Origin: Trichobilharzia regenti
Taxonomy: Eukaryota; Platyhelminthes; Trematoda; Strigeidida; Schistosomatidae
Reading direction: 5' to 3'
Length of the DNA: 64,000 nt
NCBI GenBank assembly: GCA_944472135.2
Contig: OX235264.1
Coordinates: 87,368,319-87,432,318, forward strand
In this document: positions 1 through 11,170 of the stretch, piece after piece
How positions within the stretch are numbered: position 1 is the first letter of the stretch
Layout: every line of letters starts with the position of its first letter
The notes under the pieces: generated by a model
Seen by the model: the letters and a program-made list of their open reading frames with translations, nothing else
Databases searched by the model: none
Told to the model about the DNA's origin: nothing
Translations under genes and position numbers: made by a program

Positions 1-287
1 AGAGTGAAAAAATATTTTGTTAGTGGGGAAGTTTATGTTTCGAATTGGTTTATCCATCAAATAGGCGAATTCCTTAGGAAAAGTGTAGTCAGTTATTTAT
101 CCAGATATTCCAGTATGTGAGATCAGTTTCTATTATGTTTTGACAATTATATAAGAGGAGGGGGGGTTTCAAAACAATTTCACTTTGGATAAAGCATACC
201 AATGATTCTGTAAACGACCTGGTTTAAAACTTATATGTTTTGAAGCAATTATATAAGAACACTTATCTAGTCATTTAATTCAATTTT
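1..287. other. no gene recognised
   Basis: AT-rich sequence with no coding potential or repeat family that I recognise. Confidence 0.5.
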
Positions 288-510
288 AGATTTTCCCGTC
301 GATTGATTGGACTGAAGTGTTTTAAAGTCTCCTCTGATCAAGTGGTCTAGGGGAAAACGCTTTTGCGTTTGAAACTAAGGGCAATGGGTTCAAGCCTTGG
401 TGGGGACATCATCATTTCAATGACTGGGGAATGCAGGTACATCCAGAAGACGAGTCCCAAATAGGACGAAATGCGCATCCTGGATTCCACTGCTACTCAA
501 TCCATCAGGT
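288..510 (+). repeat. Sm-alpha-type SINE (family A) with tRNA-like head
   Basis: The tRNA-like head, with a GGGTTCAAGCC B-box-like motif near 388, is followed by a hammerhead-like segment at 433-493. The same unit recurs near 7.6-8.0 kb and 15.0-15.3 kb, including the flanking block that begins AATTTTAGATTTTCCCGT. Sm-alpha repeats with hammerheads are established for schistosomes; the assignment rests on the stem I and stem II sequence. Confidence 0.8.
433..493 (+). ncRNA. degenerate hammerhead ribozyme, family A
   Basis: Stem I is ATCCAG (441-446) pairing with CTGGAT (480-485), extended outward by GCAG and CTGC. Stem II is GTCC/GGAC (454-467). GAAA (468-471) and the palindrome ATGCGCAT (471-478) precede C479, the expected cleavage position. 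The catalytic CUGANGA reads AAGACGA here, so C3 and U4 are both changed. It is probably inactive. Confidence 0.75.
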
Positions 511-547
511 AACTTATCCAGTCACTTTAGAAGTTAGAATTCAAGGA

Positions 548-730
548 CCATTGGATCGGGTCCCAGTGGCTTAATGGTATACGAGCTCGCCTTGTAACCG
601 GAAGGTCCTGGGTTTGAATCCCGGTGGGTGCGTACTGATGAAGAGTCCCAAACTAGGACGAAACAACTGTCCAGTACTCCCAGGTTTTCCAGTGGTGCTC
701 AAACTACTGTCAGCTCATGATGAAATCCTG
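548..730 (+). repeat. SINE family B1, tRNA-like head plus hammerhead-like body
   Basis: The head carries an A-box-like TGGCTTAATGG and the B-box GGTTTGAATCC (611-621). The body reads into a hammerhead-like fold at 632-677 and then a tail ending in CAGCTCATGATGAAATCCTG. Copies of this unit occur at least nine times in the window on both strands. I do not know a published name for it. Confidence 0.8.
632..677 (+). ncRNA. hammerhead-like motif, family B1
   Basis: GTACTG (632-637) pairs with CAGTAC (672-677) as stem I. ATGAAGA (638-644) sits where CUGANGA should be, so only C3 is changed. Stem II is GTCC/GGAC (645-659), followed by GAAA (660-663), ACAACTGT (663-670, palindrome ACAGCTGT in other copies) and C671. 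The layout matches the Sm-alpha hammerhead with different stem sequences. The C3 change predicts loss of cleavage. Confidence 0.6.
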
Positions 731-1030
731 AAACCAGTCACTTTAATTTGATATACAATGCAACCATCATCTAATTTTTATCAGAAGTTCTAGGCCGACG
801 TTGGATACTAGTGGATCATTAGGGTACTATTTGATTTGACGTTGACTCAAGGGCCTATGGGGAATACATAACTACTCTTTGCTTCTTTTTTATTGATTCC
901 AAGTTTATTTGAAACACTGATGAAGATGATTTTTAAGATAAGAAGGAATTTAACATCCTTTTTAGACAAATATTCTTATCTTTTAAAGTATCCATTTTGT
1001 AGAGAATAATTTTGTTTGATTGATTTGAGG

Positions 1031-1215
1031 ATTTCACCATGAGCTGACATCAGTTAGAGAGCCATTGGGAAACCTGGGAGTACTGGACAGATGTTTCGTC
1101 AGCCTAGTTTGGGACTCTTCATCAGTACGCACCCGGCACCAAGGTTAGAACCCAGAACCTTTCGGTTACAAGGCGAGCTTGTGGACCATTGAGCCACTAG
1201 AACTCACCGATCCAA
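1031..1215 (-). repeat. SINE family B1, minus-strand copy
   Basis: This is the reverse complement of the 548-730 unit, with the tail at 1040-1110, the hammerhead-like part near 1085-1130 and the tRNA-like head to about 1210. The stem II region carries an insertion next to the GAAA box. Confidence 0.75.
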
Positions 1216-1437
1216 TGGCCAGTCAGTCCATGAATTCCAACTTCTGCCAATTCATGGCATAGCGCGACCACTTCGCGATGTCTTCTTCGATGAGTTACTG
1301 CCTCACCTTCAACCTGCTGCACCCTACTGGTCACGGCTTCCCACTAGAATTCCAGGTTAACTGCGTGAATAGGGCCAATCGCTAGTCAGTATCAGATTAA
1401 TTTTCAAGTATTGGTTTTGTAGGGATTTTTGTTGGAT

Positions 1438-1562
1438 TGGTTGGAGGGTTTTCATCATGAGCTGACATCAGTTAGAGAACCACTGAAAAACCTTCAGGGA
1501 GCACTGGACAGCTGTTTCGTCCTAGTTTATGACTCTTCAATGGCACGCATCCACGCATCATC
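1438..1562 (-). repeat. SINE family B1, tail fragment
   Basis: Only the tail and hammerhead-like part are recognisable (GAGCTGACATCAGTTAGAGA onward, then CAGCTGTTTCGTCCTAGTTT). The tRNA-like head is missing. Confidence 0.7.
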
Positions 1563-2400
1563 AGCTGCTACCAATCAGATATTCTCATATTATTTTAGAT
1601 CATAACTGAAAGTGAGCAGTTATCGATGGAACAAAAAAGGGTATATTACATGGTTATCCTTTTACCATAAAAAAACTGAAGTAATTTCATTATCATCACT
1701 TGCTCTCACTTGTAAATTACAATAACATCAAGGATATAAGCTTCAAGGAGAAAATACCTAATTTAGGACGTTTAACTATCACTGAAGCTAGTGTAATCAC
1801 TAGTAGTTGGTTTCATCATTATATTCATTTTGTCAAATAATTCATCCTTCTCATTTGATCAGAATGACTTTTAGTCAAATAAAATGCAAAAAATAAGTTG
1901 AACAAATTAACTGTACTTTGTTTGCAGCATTGAATAGTTTTAATAGCGACGGTAACCACTTGAAAAGTAATAATGGTTATTATTTATCTTAGGAAGAGTA
2001 AAGTTCACTAGACATCTCAATGTTTCTTCAATTTTCCTCTAGTTTTCTTTCATTTCATAACATTACATTTTTTAAAATATTTTCAATAATATATTTTTCA
2101 ATATAAAGTACACTTATTGCACATATCAATTAACCAGAACAAGATTTTATTCTCACTTATTAACAAAGATGCATTTCTGCTTATGGTGAAATCATAAACA
2201 CTGTCATTAGATATTAACATATTAAAGGATACACAGGAATCGATCATTAGTATTTATCGATAATATCGACATCATTGTGATTACCGGTTAAGAACGATAA
2301 CAGAGACAACTGCACTCTTCACCCTTTCATCATCCCTTAGAATATTAGCTCTTTAGAACTGATCTCTGTAAGGATTTTACTTATATTTACAGATAGGAAC
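1563..2400. other. no gene recognised
   Basis: AT-rich sequence. I see no gene or recognised repeat. Confidence 0.5.
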
Positions 2401-2900
2401 TATTATTATTATTATTTCCTTTAAATCATAGAGGAACATATGGCTTCAGTTGCACGTCTCCATTGCGTTGGGTTCTCTGCTAAAGTTTTCACCTGGTTTC
2501 AGGTCTGCCCATATGCTTTCATCTCCTCTTCACATGACCTCCTCCAAGTCACCCTGACACTAACGACCAACTCGCCGCTTCCCTTTAGGGTTCCACTCAA
2601 GCGATGGCTTTTCTAGTGATGTCACTTGATGGTTTCCTCAGAGTATGGCCAATTCACCTCCATTTCTTCCTGCCTATTTGTTGCACATTCAATTCCTCGT
2701 TGGTTCGCTCCCAGAGATCCCTGTTGCTCATCTTTTCTGGCCGGTCATCTGATCTTCAGTAGTGTTGAGCGAATACAGCTGTTGATGAGGGTCTGTAGTT
2801 TGTTTGAGGTGTTCTTTATGACGCGCCAAGTCTCTGATCGGTGTATTGTAAGCACTGAATTCACACTGGAGTTGAAAATCTGGATCTTATTTTTCATGCC
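2401..2900 (-). mobile_element. RTE-clade LINE, 5'-truncated 3' end
   Basis: Read on the minus strand, this matches the last 500 bp of the better preserved RTE at 9165-10270 and ends in the same ATT-rich microsatellite (2401-2417). The reading frame is broken. RTE elements are commonly 5'-truncated on insertion. Confidence 0.85.
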
Positions 2901-3199
2901 GATATACAGATATATATATGTATTAATTTAAAGAGGTAACTTAGGTAGGATTTGATACTAATTTATGTAATGAGACTAATACTTGTATACGTAGCACTGA
3001 TAAAAAGGTGATTGTGGTTACACCACTGATTCATAAGATTAGATATTCAACTATAAATTAGACATTTAATGTAAAAAGTGAAAGATTCTGCCCCTTGTCA
3101 ATTTTCATTAGTTCAAATCCAATTAGTTCTACAGATTGATAGATTTTTGACATATAATTCTCGCTACTGAGACTCTATGGTTTATAGCTCTGAACCTAC

Positions 3200-3930
3200 C
3201 AAATCTAAGGTGGTACTGTAAACTGTAACAATAGAAGGCAAGACACGCAAGCCAAGGTATAACTCCATTATGAATAAGATTTTATTTTTATAAATTACAC
3301 GGTGTTGTACAGTAATATTAATTGATGGCGTTTCGAGCACAAATTATACCTCAGTCACTCACGCAACGTTTTGCTTCATTTATATACATCAGTTAATATT
3401 ACTGTACAACACTGTGTGATTCATCAAAATAAAATCTTATCGATGTTGGAGTTATGCTCTACTACAGTGCCCAAGTTCTATACTGATATCAATGATGCCA
3501 AGGCATATATATTTACCAATAATCATACTGCTGTTTATATATCTACAGACTATATTCTCTAACCAATCACTAAGCGTGTGATTTTGGTTTAAATCAAACA
3601 ACATGAAATAGAATGTTCAAATATACACAGTATTCTGTTGCCAATGCTCTGTACTGAACTGTGGGAAAAGCATTCTGTCTCTAACATCAAATAGAATGTT
3701 CAAATAGATATATCGTATTCTGTCGTTAATGTCGAATTGAACTGTGGGAATGACATTCCGTTGGCACACCTTTTCTGTATAACACCACCACAAATTAGTG
3801 AGTACAAACTCATAGTTTAAGAATATATAGTGGTTACTTGTGTGCTTAAACTGGTTAACTTCCTTAAAAAGTTGTATCAACTTCAGAAATGGTATTGATG
3901 ACCAAATCTCAATAATCATTAGTAGATGGA
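3200..3930. repeat. fold-back interspersed repeat
   Basis: Two arms of about 70 bp (about 3258-3330 and 3386-3456) are inverted copies sharing AAGATTTTATTTT and TGTTGTACAGTAATATTAA. Downstream, a block starting AATAGAATGTTCAAATA is tandemly duplicated (about 3607 and 3690). Part of the unit recurs in the opposite direction at 10860-11165. No protein is encoded. It may be a non-autonomous DNA transposon or LTR remnant. Confidence 0.55.
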
Positions 3931-5082
3931 CAGTTCAAGATGAAAAAGAGATACACAACCACTCAGTGAGTTGCATGTGTATTTAACATGAAATAAGCAC
4001 AATATGCATCCCTAATCTAACCTATAGCATATACATAATTGATACGATGACTCTATTTGTTCTTGAACTGCTTTTCCGAGTGGCTGTGTTTTTATAATAG
4101 AAGAGACAGAGCAAACCCGCGTGATGCTTTCAGATACTACTATCAGTTAGAACATTACTTCAGTCTGTAGGTCAGTTGGTAAAACTACATCACTGTAGAC
4201 ATTTCTCTTCTTACTACTGTGAAGAATTTAAAGCATTAATGAACTAGAGGAAAGGAGCTGATCTATAAATCTTCAATTTCCAGTTACAAAGTAATCCCAT
4301 TACCTGTAATTTTCCGTTGTATTATATATAGTTTAATTATTAACCAGTTGGAATTTATGTATATTTCTGAAGTTATGATTGTCAAATACATCTATGAATC
4401 ATTATAAATTGCCTAAATTGAAAAAAAGGCTGAAATTTTCCAGTAAAACACAATGAAAGTGATGCTCTAATAGCCAATAAATATTGCATTAATCAAGCAA
4501 ATGGATTTTCAATCATTTCAAGGGAAAAAGGAAAGACATGACATCTTTAATTCCTTCTCTAATGACATGACATACATTTTTATAGGGAATATTAGTTATT
4601 ATTATTATTATTACGTCATTAAAACAAGTGTGGAAATGTTTAACATGCAGCTGTTGAATTTATGACGTGATCAACTGCTTCATCACTCGCCATCCATCCC
4701 CCCCACCTCTCTGTTACACATACTTATCATAGGGGAACTTCATTTATAAAATTTATATTCATTTACGTGTGCTAACAGTGGCACTGAATGACAAAAGAAG
4801 AGTATCTTGCAAAAATTCTCGCTCCATTTAAATATCTTCAAAATGAATTAAAAGTAAATACATGATCGGTTAGAACAGTTTTATCTATGTTATCTCAATA
4901 GTAGAGGGGTTGACAAAATTGGTAGATCTGTAAAAACAGGTTAGGCATGATTTACATAATTAGTGGTAGACAGTGGTATGCAGCATCCACTTAGTGTTAT
5001 ACAAACATGCAAACAATTAAGGAATCACAGCATGATAAGTGCGTTCAACATTTAACAATATATATGTTCACTTTCAATTTAG
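3931..5082. other. no gene recognised
   Basis: AT-rich sequence with a short ATT microsatellite near 4593-4612. I see no gene or named repeat. Confidence 0.5.
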
Positions 5083-5107
5083 TTAGGTTAGGTTAGGTTA
5101 GATTAGG
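5081..5107 (+). repeat. short TTAGG-type tandem repeat
   Basis: About four units of (G)TTAG(G) in tandem, followed by the variant TTAGATTAGG. It resembles an interstitial telomere-like tract but is very short. Confidence 0.6.
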
Positions 5108-5740
5108 TCAAGTGTATAGCTTACTTAAGTGAAGTTGACGAAGAGGTTGATTTACTATGTCTATCCCAATAATGTGATTATACATACATAAAACAACTGT
5201 TTTTATTACAATTATTATGCAATTTAGATTTTTATAGAATCTTTTAACCCTGTTGATAAAATGAATGAATAAAGAGTAGACTAAGAGAAAATCTCTTATC
5301 AGTGGGGATAGAATCACAAACTGAAACTTTTTATAGTGTACTTGAAAAGTAGATGTCTCACAAAAACTTTATGCTTAAATAGTTTGCATATTTGGTTATC
5401 TTCTGAAATGAAAATATTAAAGTGACGGATTAAGTTGCGGTACCAGCGTAGGACTCACGTTTCATTTGTAGACATGAAAAGTCTTTTGAATCCCACTACT
5501 TTACCGTAATATATGAAGACTTTAGTGAGCAAATTAGTTTGAAATGAGATAAATTCATTTCGCTGATTTGTATCAAGTTCTAAATCCATGTATAATACTG
5601 GAAGGAGGTCCGTCAATAATACCTGTTTTTTTCTGCCTGACTGATGCAAACAGATTTAGTGATAATCACTATTATTTATAAAATCCAAAGCTTCCTGTAG
5701 GCAATATCAAGGGGGTCAAATCTGTTGTGTTGGAAAACAA
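5108..5740. other. no gene recognised
   Basis: No gene or named repeat recognised. Confidence 0.5.
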
Positions 5741-5965
5741 AAAAATGCATTCCTTGCGTTCCGATGGGAGTATAAAGCTTCTGGCTTGAGACCTTGAATT
5801 GTGGTAGCGATGGTGTTATTTGTTTTACGAGTAAGATTGCTAGCCTCACACGCCTAACCTTCCTTTTTTTCTGAGCCTGCTGCCGGTTGGGAGATGTAGG
5901 AATGCGCCAGCCGTGAATGAGAGTCTCGATCACGGGGGTGGTTGGTGAGCATTCTGCTACTGCAC
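5741..5965 (-). repeat. diverged SINE family D (RTE-tailed)
   Basis: Read on the minus strand, the order is a tRNA-like head near 5965-5900, a body containing GAGGCTAGCAA-like sequence, and a tail related to GAAGCTTTATACTCCCATCGG. It is a weaker match to the 14158-14400 copy, so the assignment is tentative. Confidence 0.5.
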
Positions 5966-6615
5966 CACCGAAACTGAAGTACACCATCTTCTAAGCTATA
6001 ATTCTTAATTTTACGGAAGTAAAAATGTCTGTGAACCTTATCTTTAAATCAACACTTTACATAGTTCTGAGAAAACTCCTATGTTAATAATGCTGATTAA
6101 TGATAAAGTCATCTTTCTCAAAATATATTGCTATCAAGCAGGATCATGTTCTCTTACATAGTTCAAGGTACATTCGACTAATCTATACACAATGAATTTC
6201 AAAGTTCATACTTATTTGAGAAAAATTGCAGATATAACTTTTGTTGCATTTTCCTTCCAAAATATTTTTTTGAGTTTCATTGATTATATGATATGCTTTA
6301 GCTGTTAGGTCATTTTTAAAAACGTTAATTAAATAATCAAAAATTAAGGTAATCAGTAAAACATTGAAGCTTATCAGACATGACATTAAAGTGATCAGTA
6401 GATTAAAATAACTTGAAATTTGTAAAGAAAGATGTCAGCAAAGTATAGGCAATGATGATGATGATGATGGTTAGGACGATAGTAATTTATCAATACATAA
6501 GCAGAGGTGGTATTCTCAACAATTCCAGGACTTCTAGTTAACGAGTTGCACAATCTATTTCATCATATCCTCATGGATACGGCTATATTTCACAAAAAAA
6601 TACAATTTAATATTA
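5966..6615. other. no gene recognised
   Basis: AT-rich, with a short GAT microsatellite near 6453-6469. No coding features. Confidence 0.5.
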
Positions 6616-6617
6616 TG

Positions 6618-6845
6618 TTACAAATGGTGCATCGGTGGCACAGTGGTAGAGTGCTCGCCGACTACGCAGGTGGCCACCGACGCACTCCTTTACCTCCCTG
6701 AGCCAGTAGTAAGATTGGTAAAGAGGGAAGGTTAGGCATGAGGCTAGCAACTCCATCCTGTAAAAATAAACACCACTGCTACCGAAACTTCAAGTCCCTA
6801 GCTTGAAGCTCTATGTTCCACTGGGAACGTAAAAGAATAGAAAAA
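6618..6845 (+). repeat. SINE family D, tRNA head with RTE-like tail
   Basis: The tRNA-like head GTGCATCGGTGGCACAGTGG is followed by the family body (GCATGAGGCTAGCAACTCCA) and the tail AGCTCTATGTTCCACTGGGA. That tail matches the 3' end of the RTE elements in this window. Confidence 0.8.
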
Positions 6846-7114
6846 TACCACAAATAGTTCCTGTGATTCAAAGAAAGAATTAGAGGATATTACTGTAACG
6901 TAAAGAAAGTAGCGTTCATCCTATAAGGTATAGGGATTTTTCACTTTAATTAGAAGAGAATTTTCTATGCTTGAAAACACTGAACACTCATTCAGTAAAT
7001 ACTGTTTAGATTTTAACATATGTTGAAGTTATAACGGTCTTAATTAAGCATTCACTATTGGTAAGAATACAAGTATTAGTAAGTCATCAAGTCTTAGTTT
7101 CCAGGTATTTGATT

Positions 7115-7350
7115 GGCTACAGGTGTGATCATGAGTCTGACATCAATTAGATAACTATTAGCAAATCATGGAGAATTGGACAGACAACTATTTCTTCCCA
7201 GTCTGAGACTCTTCGTCAGTAGGCACCTAGCGGGATTCGAACGGAAGACCTTCATGTTAGAAGGTGAAATTGTAGAGTGTCCATCCACTCGTATCCTACT
7301 TAATGCATCATGAATTCCAACTTCTGCCATTTTGCGGTATATATGGCGCA
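7115..7350 (-). repeat. SINE family B1, diverged minus-strand copy
   Basis: On the minus strand the order is AATTCATGATG flank, tRNA-like head (B box as CGAATCCCGCTAGG near 7232), hammerhead-like GAGTCTCAGACTGGGAAGAAA and SINE tail. The GAAA context is altered, so no ribozyme activity is expected. Confidence 0.7.
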
Positions 7351-7694
7351 ACCGCCAGCCAGTGGTTCTTTAAGTGATTTCAGCTCAAAATCAAACTTGT
7401 AATAGTAAGCTATGAATAGGCTGGTGGTTTATTTGCTTCCTTTGTTCGGGTTTCTTTTCAACTCTAATCTTCATTCTTTTACATTGAAACCAATCTGTGT
7501 AACAATGATTACGCCAGATAGTTATATCAATGAGTGTAAAACACAAATAGTTATATTATTTAATTCAATTTTAGATTTTCCCGTTGACTGATTGGACCGA
7601 AGTGCTCGGTCTCAGGTTGACATGTCGGCTCCTTGTGCAGATGCTTCGACAATGTCTAGGCGTATAATTAGAAGTTAGTTGGTGGATGGTGATT

Positions 7695-7756
7695 AGCAGT
7701 GGAATCCAGGATGCGCATTTCGTCCTGTTTGGGACTCGTCACCTGGATGTACCTGC
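7695..7756 (-). ncRNA. hammerhead-like motif, family A, C3 changed to G
   Basis: On the minus strand stem I (ATCCAG/CTGGAT), stem II (GTCC/GGAC), GAAA and ATGCGCAT are all intact. The core reads GTGACGA (7742-7736) instead of CUGANGA. The C3-G8 pair is lost, so cleavage should fail. Confidence 0.75.
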
Positions 7757-7906
7757 ATTCTCCGGTCATTGAGTGATGATGTCCCCACCGAGGCTCGAAC
7801 CAATTGCCCATAGTTTCAAACGCAAAAGCGTTATCCACTAGACCACTTGGCCCATGAGAGGCACCTCTTTTGGCCTCGTTGGGAACACCATCACTCACTG
7901 CGGAAT

Positions 7907-7967
7907 ACAGGTACATCCAGATGACGAGTCCCAAACAGGACGAAATGTGCATCCTGGATTCCACTGC
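7907..7967 (+). ncRNA. hammerhead-like motif, family A, C3 changed to A
   Basis: Stem I, stem II (7928-7941), GAAA (7942-7945) and C7953 are present, with ATGTGCAT replacing the palindrome. The core reads ATGACGA (7921-7927), a single departure from CUGANGA at C3. Confidence 0.75.
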
Positions 7968-7985
7968 TAGTCACCATCTACCAAT

Positions 7986-8479
7986 TAACAATTAGTTATA
8001 TTTTAATTCGTGAGAAAAAATTAACCGCTTCTTTGCAAATTTACTAGTAAGTCTTTATTAATTAAGCAACAACTTCGGATGAATATGATGAATGAAACAG
8101 CACAGTAGTTGAATGTGATTTAATGCTGACAGATTCTGAGTAATTTCATTTTATTTTTGATTTGAAACCATGGTATAATATTTAATCCTAATTTAATATG
8201 AGACTACAACCACAAGTCTATTTGCTTCCCCAGGAAATGTCAGTCTGTGTGTTCAAACAAAGTATGTTCAGAAAAACTGAAATTTTGCTTTTGAATGCCT
8301 AATTATTAAATACTTGTTGGTTTTATTTATGCACCTCTGCATGGCGTGACGGTGTACTCAATATTTGATTATTGGTTTGAATATCAATGATATGTTGACT
8401 GGTGCTGTTAAGGTTGGTAGTTACTTGGGGTTCTAGTGAGAAGTCGTGACCAGTAAGGTGTAGCAGGTTGGGTGTGAGG
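7986..8479. other. no gene recognised
   Basis: AT-rich; nothing recognised. Confidence 0.5.
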
Positions 8480-8770
8480 ATAGCTAGCGGTCACGCTCTG
8501 TCGAAAATTGGCAGAAGTTGGAATTCATGGACTGGTCAGTGGATTGGCGGGTCCCAGTGGCCTAATAGTCTACAAGCTCGCCTCCTACACGAGGTCAGTT
8601 CTGAGTCCGAATAGCTTAGTGGTAACTTCTCTGACTTCAGCACAGGGTGACACAGGTTTGAATCTCAGGAAGGATAAGAGTTTCTTCAAAATTGCAGATA
8701 CACTTTGCTAACGAGTGCCAAAAAGCATAAAACTTAGGGTCGAAGGTTTCCTGCCAATTGCCTGATAAAG
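8480..8770 (+). repeat. composite of partial SINE B and SINE family C
   Basis: 8500-8590 matches the head flank of family B (AATTGGCAGAAGTTGGAATTC, GGTCCCAGTGGCCTAATAG). From about 8604 a family C head begins (CCGAATAGCTTAGTGGTAAC, B box GGTTTGAATCT at 8661), followed by a decayed hammerhead at about 8690-8755 with CTAACGA for CUGANGA. Confidence 0.65.
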
Positions 8771-9160
8771 TAAATTCATACAATACCGATACATCTTTTG
8801 GTTCCGTTGAATACTCAGTAATATTGGGAGATCAGCGCACAGTTTAAACTCAGTAATCCAAGTATAGAAAGATTATAGTCACCCAATTTAACTGGTCCAT
8901 GTTCCTGTGACGTGTCACAAAGGGTTTTATAAGAGACATCATAAAAGGAATCATCGGGAGAAAAGTTGAAAACAACGAATTGTAAAATAAACATTTCTTA
9001 GGGAACACGCATAGTGAATAGGCCTGAATCAGTGACCTTTAGACAGATAATTCAGTAATATATTACTTAGGCTAACTAATTAGTGACCACATCTTTATTC
9101 CTCATCACATAAGAATAAAAAGTGAAAGAATACAGGAAATATAAGATCACAGTTGTGATC
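8771..9160. other. no gene recognised
   Basis: AT-rich; no gene or named repeat seen. Confidence 0.5.
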
Positions 9161-9164
9161 AGAT

Positions 9165-10270
9165 TATTATTATTATTATTATTGTATCCTTTAGTTCCTA
9201 GAGGAACATAGGGCTTCAGCTGCGCACCTCCATTGACTTCGGTTTTCTGACAACTTTTTCACCCTGCTCCAGGTCTGCCCACATGCTTTCATCTCCTCTT
9301 CACATGACCTCCTCCAAGTCACCCTTGGACGACCAACTCGCCGCCTCCCTTTCGGGTTCCACTCGAGGGCTTGTCTAGTGATGTCACTTGATGGTTTCCT
9401 CAGCGTATGGCCAATCCATCTCCATTTCTTTCTGCCTATTTGTTTCACAATCGGTTCCTGATTGGTTCGCTCCCAGAGATCCCTGTTGCTGATCTTTTCT
9501 GGCCATCTGATCTTGAGTATTGAGCGGAGACAGTTGTTAATGAAGGTTTGAAGTTTGTTTGAGATGCTCTTTATGACTCGCCAAGTCTCTGATCCGTATA
9601 GTAGCACTGACTTCACATTGGAGTTGAAAATCCGGATCTTATTTTTGATGCTGATTGCTGTTGACCTCCACACAGATTTGAGAGTAATGAAAGCTTGTCT
9701 TGCTTTTCCGATTCTGGCTTTGATGTCTTCGTCAGTTCCGCCTGTAGTTGAGACGATGCTTCCCAGGTAGGTGAAGGAGGTTGTTTCTTTCAGGTTCTTC
9801 CCATTTATGCTTATTGTGGTCTGTTGTTGCTGTTGATGTTGGCAAGGAATCTTCATCACCTCTGTTTTATCTATGTTCACGTGAAGTCCTATCTTTGATG
9901 CTTCTTCTGCCAACTTGTTACTTTTCATTTGCATATCTTCCAGTTTATGGGAAATCAGACATATATCATCGGCGAAATCCAGATCCTCCAAGTCTTTTGT
10001 GTCAGTCCATTTTATGCCTGTTCCCTCGTTGGTTGCCGTTGTCTGTCGCATTATCCAATCAATTGCAATCAGGAAGATCATTGGTGATAGTAGACAGCCT
10101 TGCCTCACTCCCGTCCTCACTTCGAAGGCTTCCGTAAGTTTCCCGTTGTGGATTACTTGGCATGCAGCATTGTCGTATAACTGTTGGATGAGGTGTATAA
10201 TTGTCAATGGGACCCCGTAGTAGCGAAGTAGTTTCCAAATGACCTCTCGATCGACGCTGTCGAAGGCCTA
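9165..10270 (-). mobile_element. RTE-clade LINE, 5'-truncated
   Basis: The 3' part of an RTE retrotransposon. The ATT microsatellite tail is at 9164-9183, and similarity to the other copies stops at about 10268-10270, within GTCGAAGGCCT. It ends about 80 bp from the splice donor of homeobox exon 2 and lies in the downstream intron in the same orientation as that gene. This is the best preserved RTE 3' half in the window and serves as the reference for the others. Confidence 0.9.
9191..10207 (-). pseudogene. RTE reverse transcriptase C-terminal part
   Basis: A 338-residue open frame covers the second half of a reverse transcriptase. It contains the TGVRQGCLLSP block (residues 32-42), the catalytic FADD box (78-81), the thumb region with YLGSIVSTTGG, and the long C-terminal tail typical of RTE/SR2-like elements ([25 protein letters not shown]). 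The endonuclease and the fingers region are missing because of the 5' truncation, so the element cannot move itself. The open frame suggests recent insertion. The coordinate start is only the point where the frame opens, since no native start codon remains. Confidence 0.9.
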
Positions 10271-10348
10271 ACAATATCCAATGGCAGTCATTATACCGAT
10301 ATGAAATCAGTAATAACTAGATAAAGAACGAAGAAATTAAGATCTTAC

Positions 10349-10782
10349 TTGTTGCGCTGACATTTTTAAATTATTCGCCATTTGTTCACGTTCTTGTGCT
10401 GATAGATAACGTTGTTGTTTAAATCGACGTTCTAATTCATAAATCTGTGACTGAGAGAATAAAATACGTGGTTTCCGTCGATTACGTTGACGGATTAATA
10501 TGAAGTCGGATTTTTTATTTTTTATTATTTGTAAATCTTTTTTGTCTGATTGGCTATTTACTAGTTCATTGTTATTATTAGTATTATTATTACTATTGTT
10601 TGCACTTCTTTCAGGTGTATTCTGATTATAATAATAGTTTGCTTGGTTTAAATTTGATCGACCAATATTGAATTCTGTAGCTGGATTATTATATTCATTC
10701 GGTGCTTGAGATGAAAACGGTAAAAATGATGATTGTCTGTAGTACATTTCGTCGGCATGATTAGAATGAATGTTGTTTGGGT
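10349..10782 (-). CDS. NK-class homeobox gene, coding exon 2
   Basis: This exon joins exon 1 in frame. The acceptor is TTTCAACAG ending at 10783, and the joined codon AAC is split A|AC. It encodes an Asn-rich linker and then homeodomain positions 1-44 (residues 361-404 of the predicted protein). The homeodomain starts [10 protein letters not shown] and contains [15 protein letters not shown], with the core residues R5, L16 and F20 in place. The RRKPR start and FKQQRYLSA favour NK2/NK4 (tinman or Nkx2-5-like) transcription factors. The exon stops at CAA|GTAAGA, between homeodomain residues 44 and 45, an intron position found in many homeobox genes. Helix 3 (WFQN) must lie in a later exon. I did not find it between 1 and 10348, so it is probably off the left edge. 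Sub-class is an inference from memory of the family. Confidence 0.85.
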
Positions 10783-10849
10783 CTGTTGAAAGAAAAGGAA
10801 GATAAATAGTGTATTCAGTAGGATAATGGACCAAAAAGTTTAGATTATT

Positions 10850-11170
10850 CAACCTCAGGGGTCGAAAATTGACTGTCACTACTAAAATGTATTCATTGTT
10901 TGTACGATGGTATGGTGTATGGTGGTATGATATAGACAGTCTGTGCAAACAGAATGCTATTCTCACATATTCCCACAGTTCAGTACTGCATTGGCAATAG
11001 AATACTATGCTTATTTGAAAACATTCTATTTCATGTTGTTTGACGTAAATCAAAATCACAAGCTCAGTGATTGGTTAAGTAATATAAACTGTAGATATAT
11101 AAACAGCGGTATGAATAATGATAAATATATACATCGGCTTCCGTGTCTTGCCTTCTATTGTTACAATAGG
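10850..11170. repeat. intronic copy of the 3.2-3.9 kb repeat, inverted
   Basis: Within homeobox intron 1. The sequence around 11020-11080 (ATTCTATTTCATGTTGTTTG, TCAGTGATTGGTTAAG) and at 11135-11165 (CGTGTCTTGCCTTCTATTGT) is the reverse complement of parts of 3200-3620. Confidence 0.6.

Larger units (their letters stand above)
7556..7985. repeat. two head-to-head Sm-alpha SINEs (family A)
   Basis: A minus-strand unit (hammerhead 7695-7756, tRNA head to about 7860) is joined to plus-strand sequence carrying a second hammerhead (7907-7967). The two ribozyme segments form an inverted repeat around the tRNA-like part. The flank 7560-7600 matches that at 288-330. Confidence 0.75.

Noticed and set aside
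2626..2931. plus-strand open frame in RTE fragment
   Set aside because: It is antisense to the RTE reverse transcriptase. The same applies to plus-strand frames at 9555-10220, 21303-22390 and 29072-32233.
1..10348. missing homeobox helix 3 exon
   Set aside because: I searched the minus strand by eye for a WFQN-coding segment. The WF-Q-like hits at about 8165 and 7487 are not in a homeodomain context.
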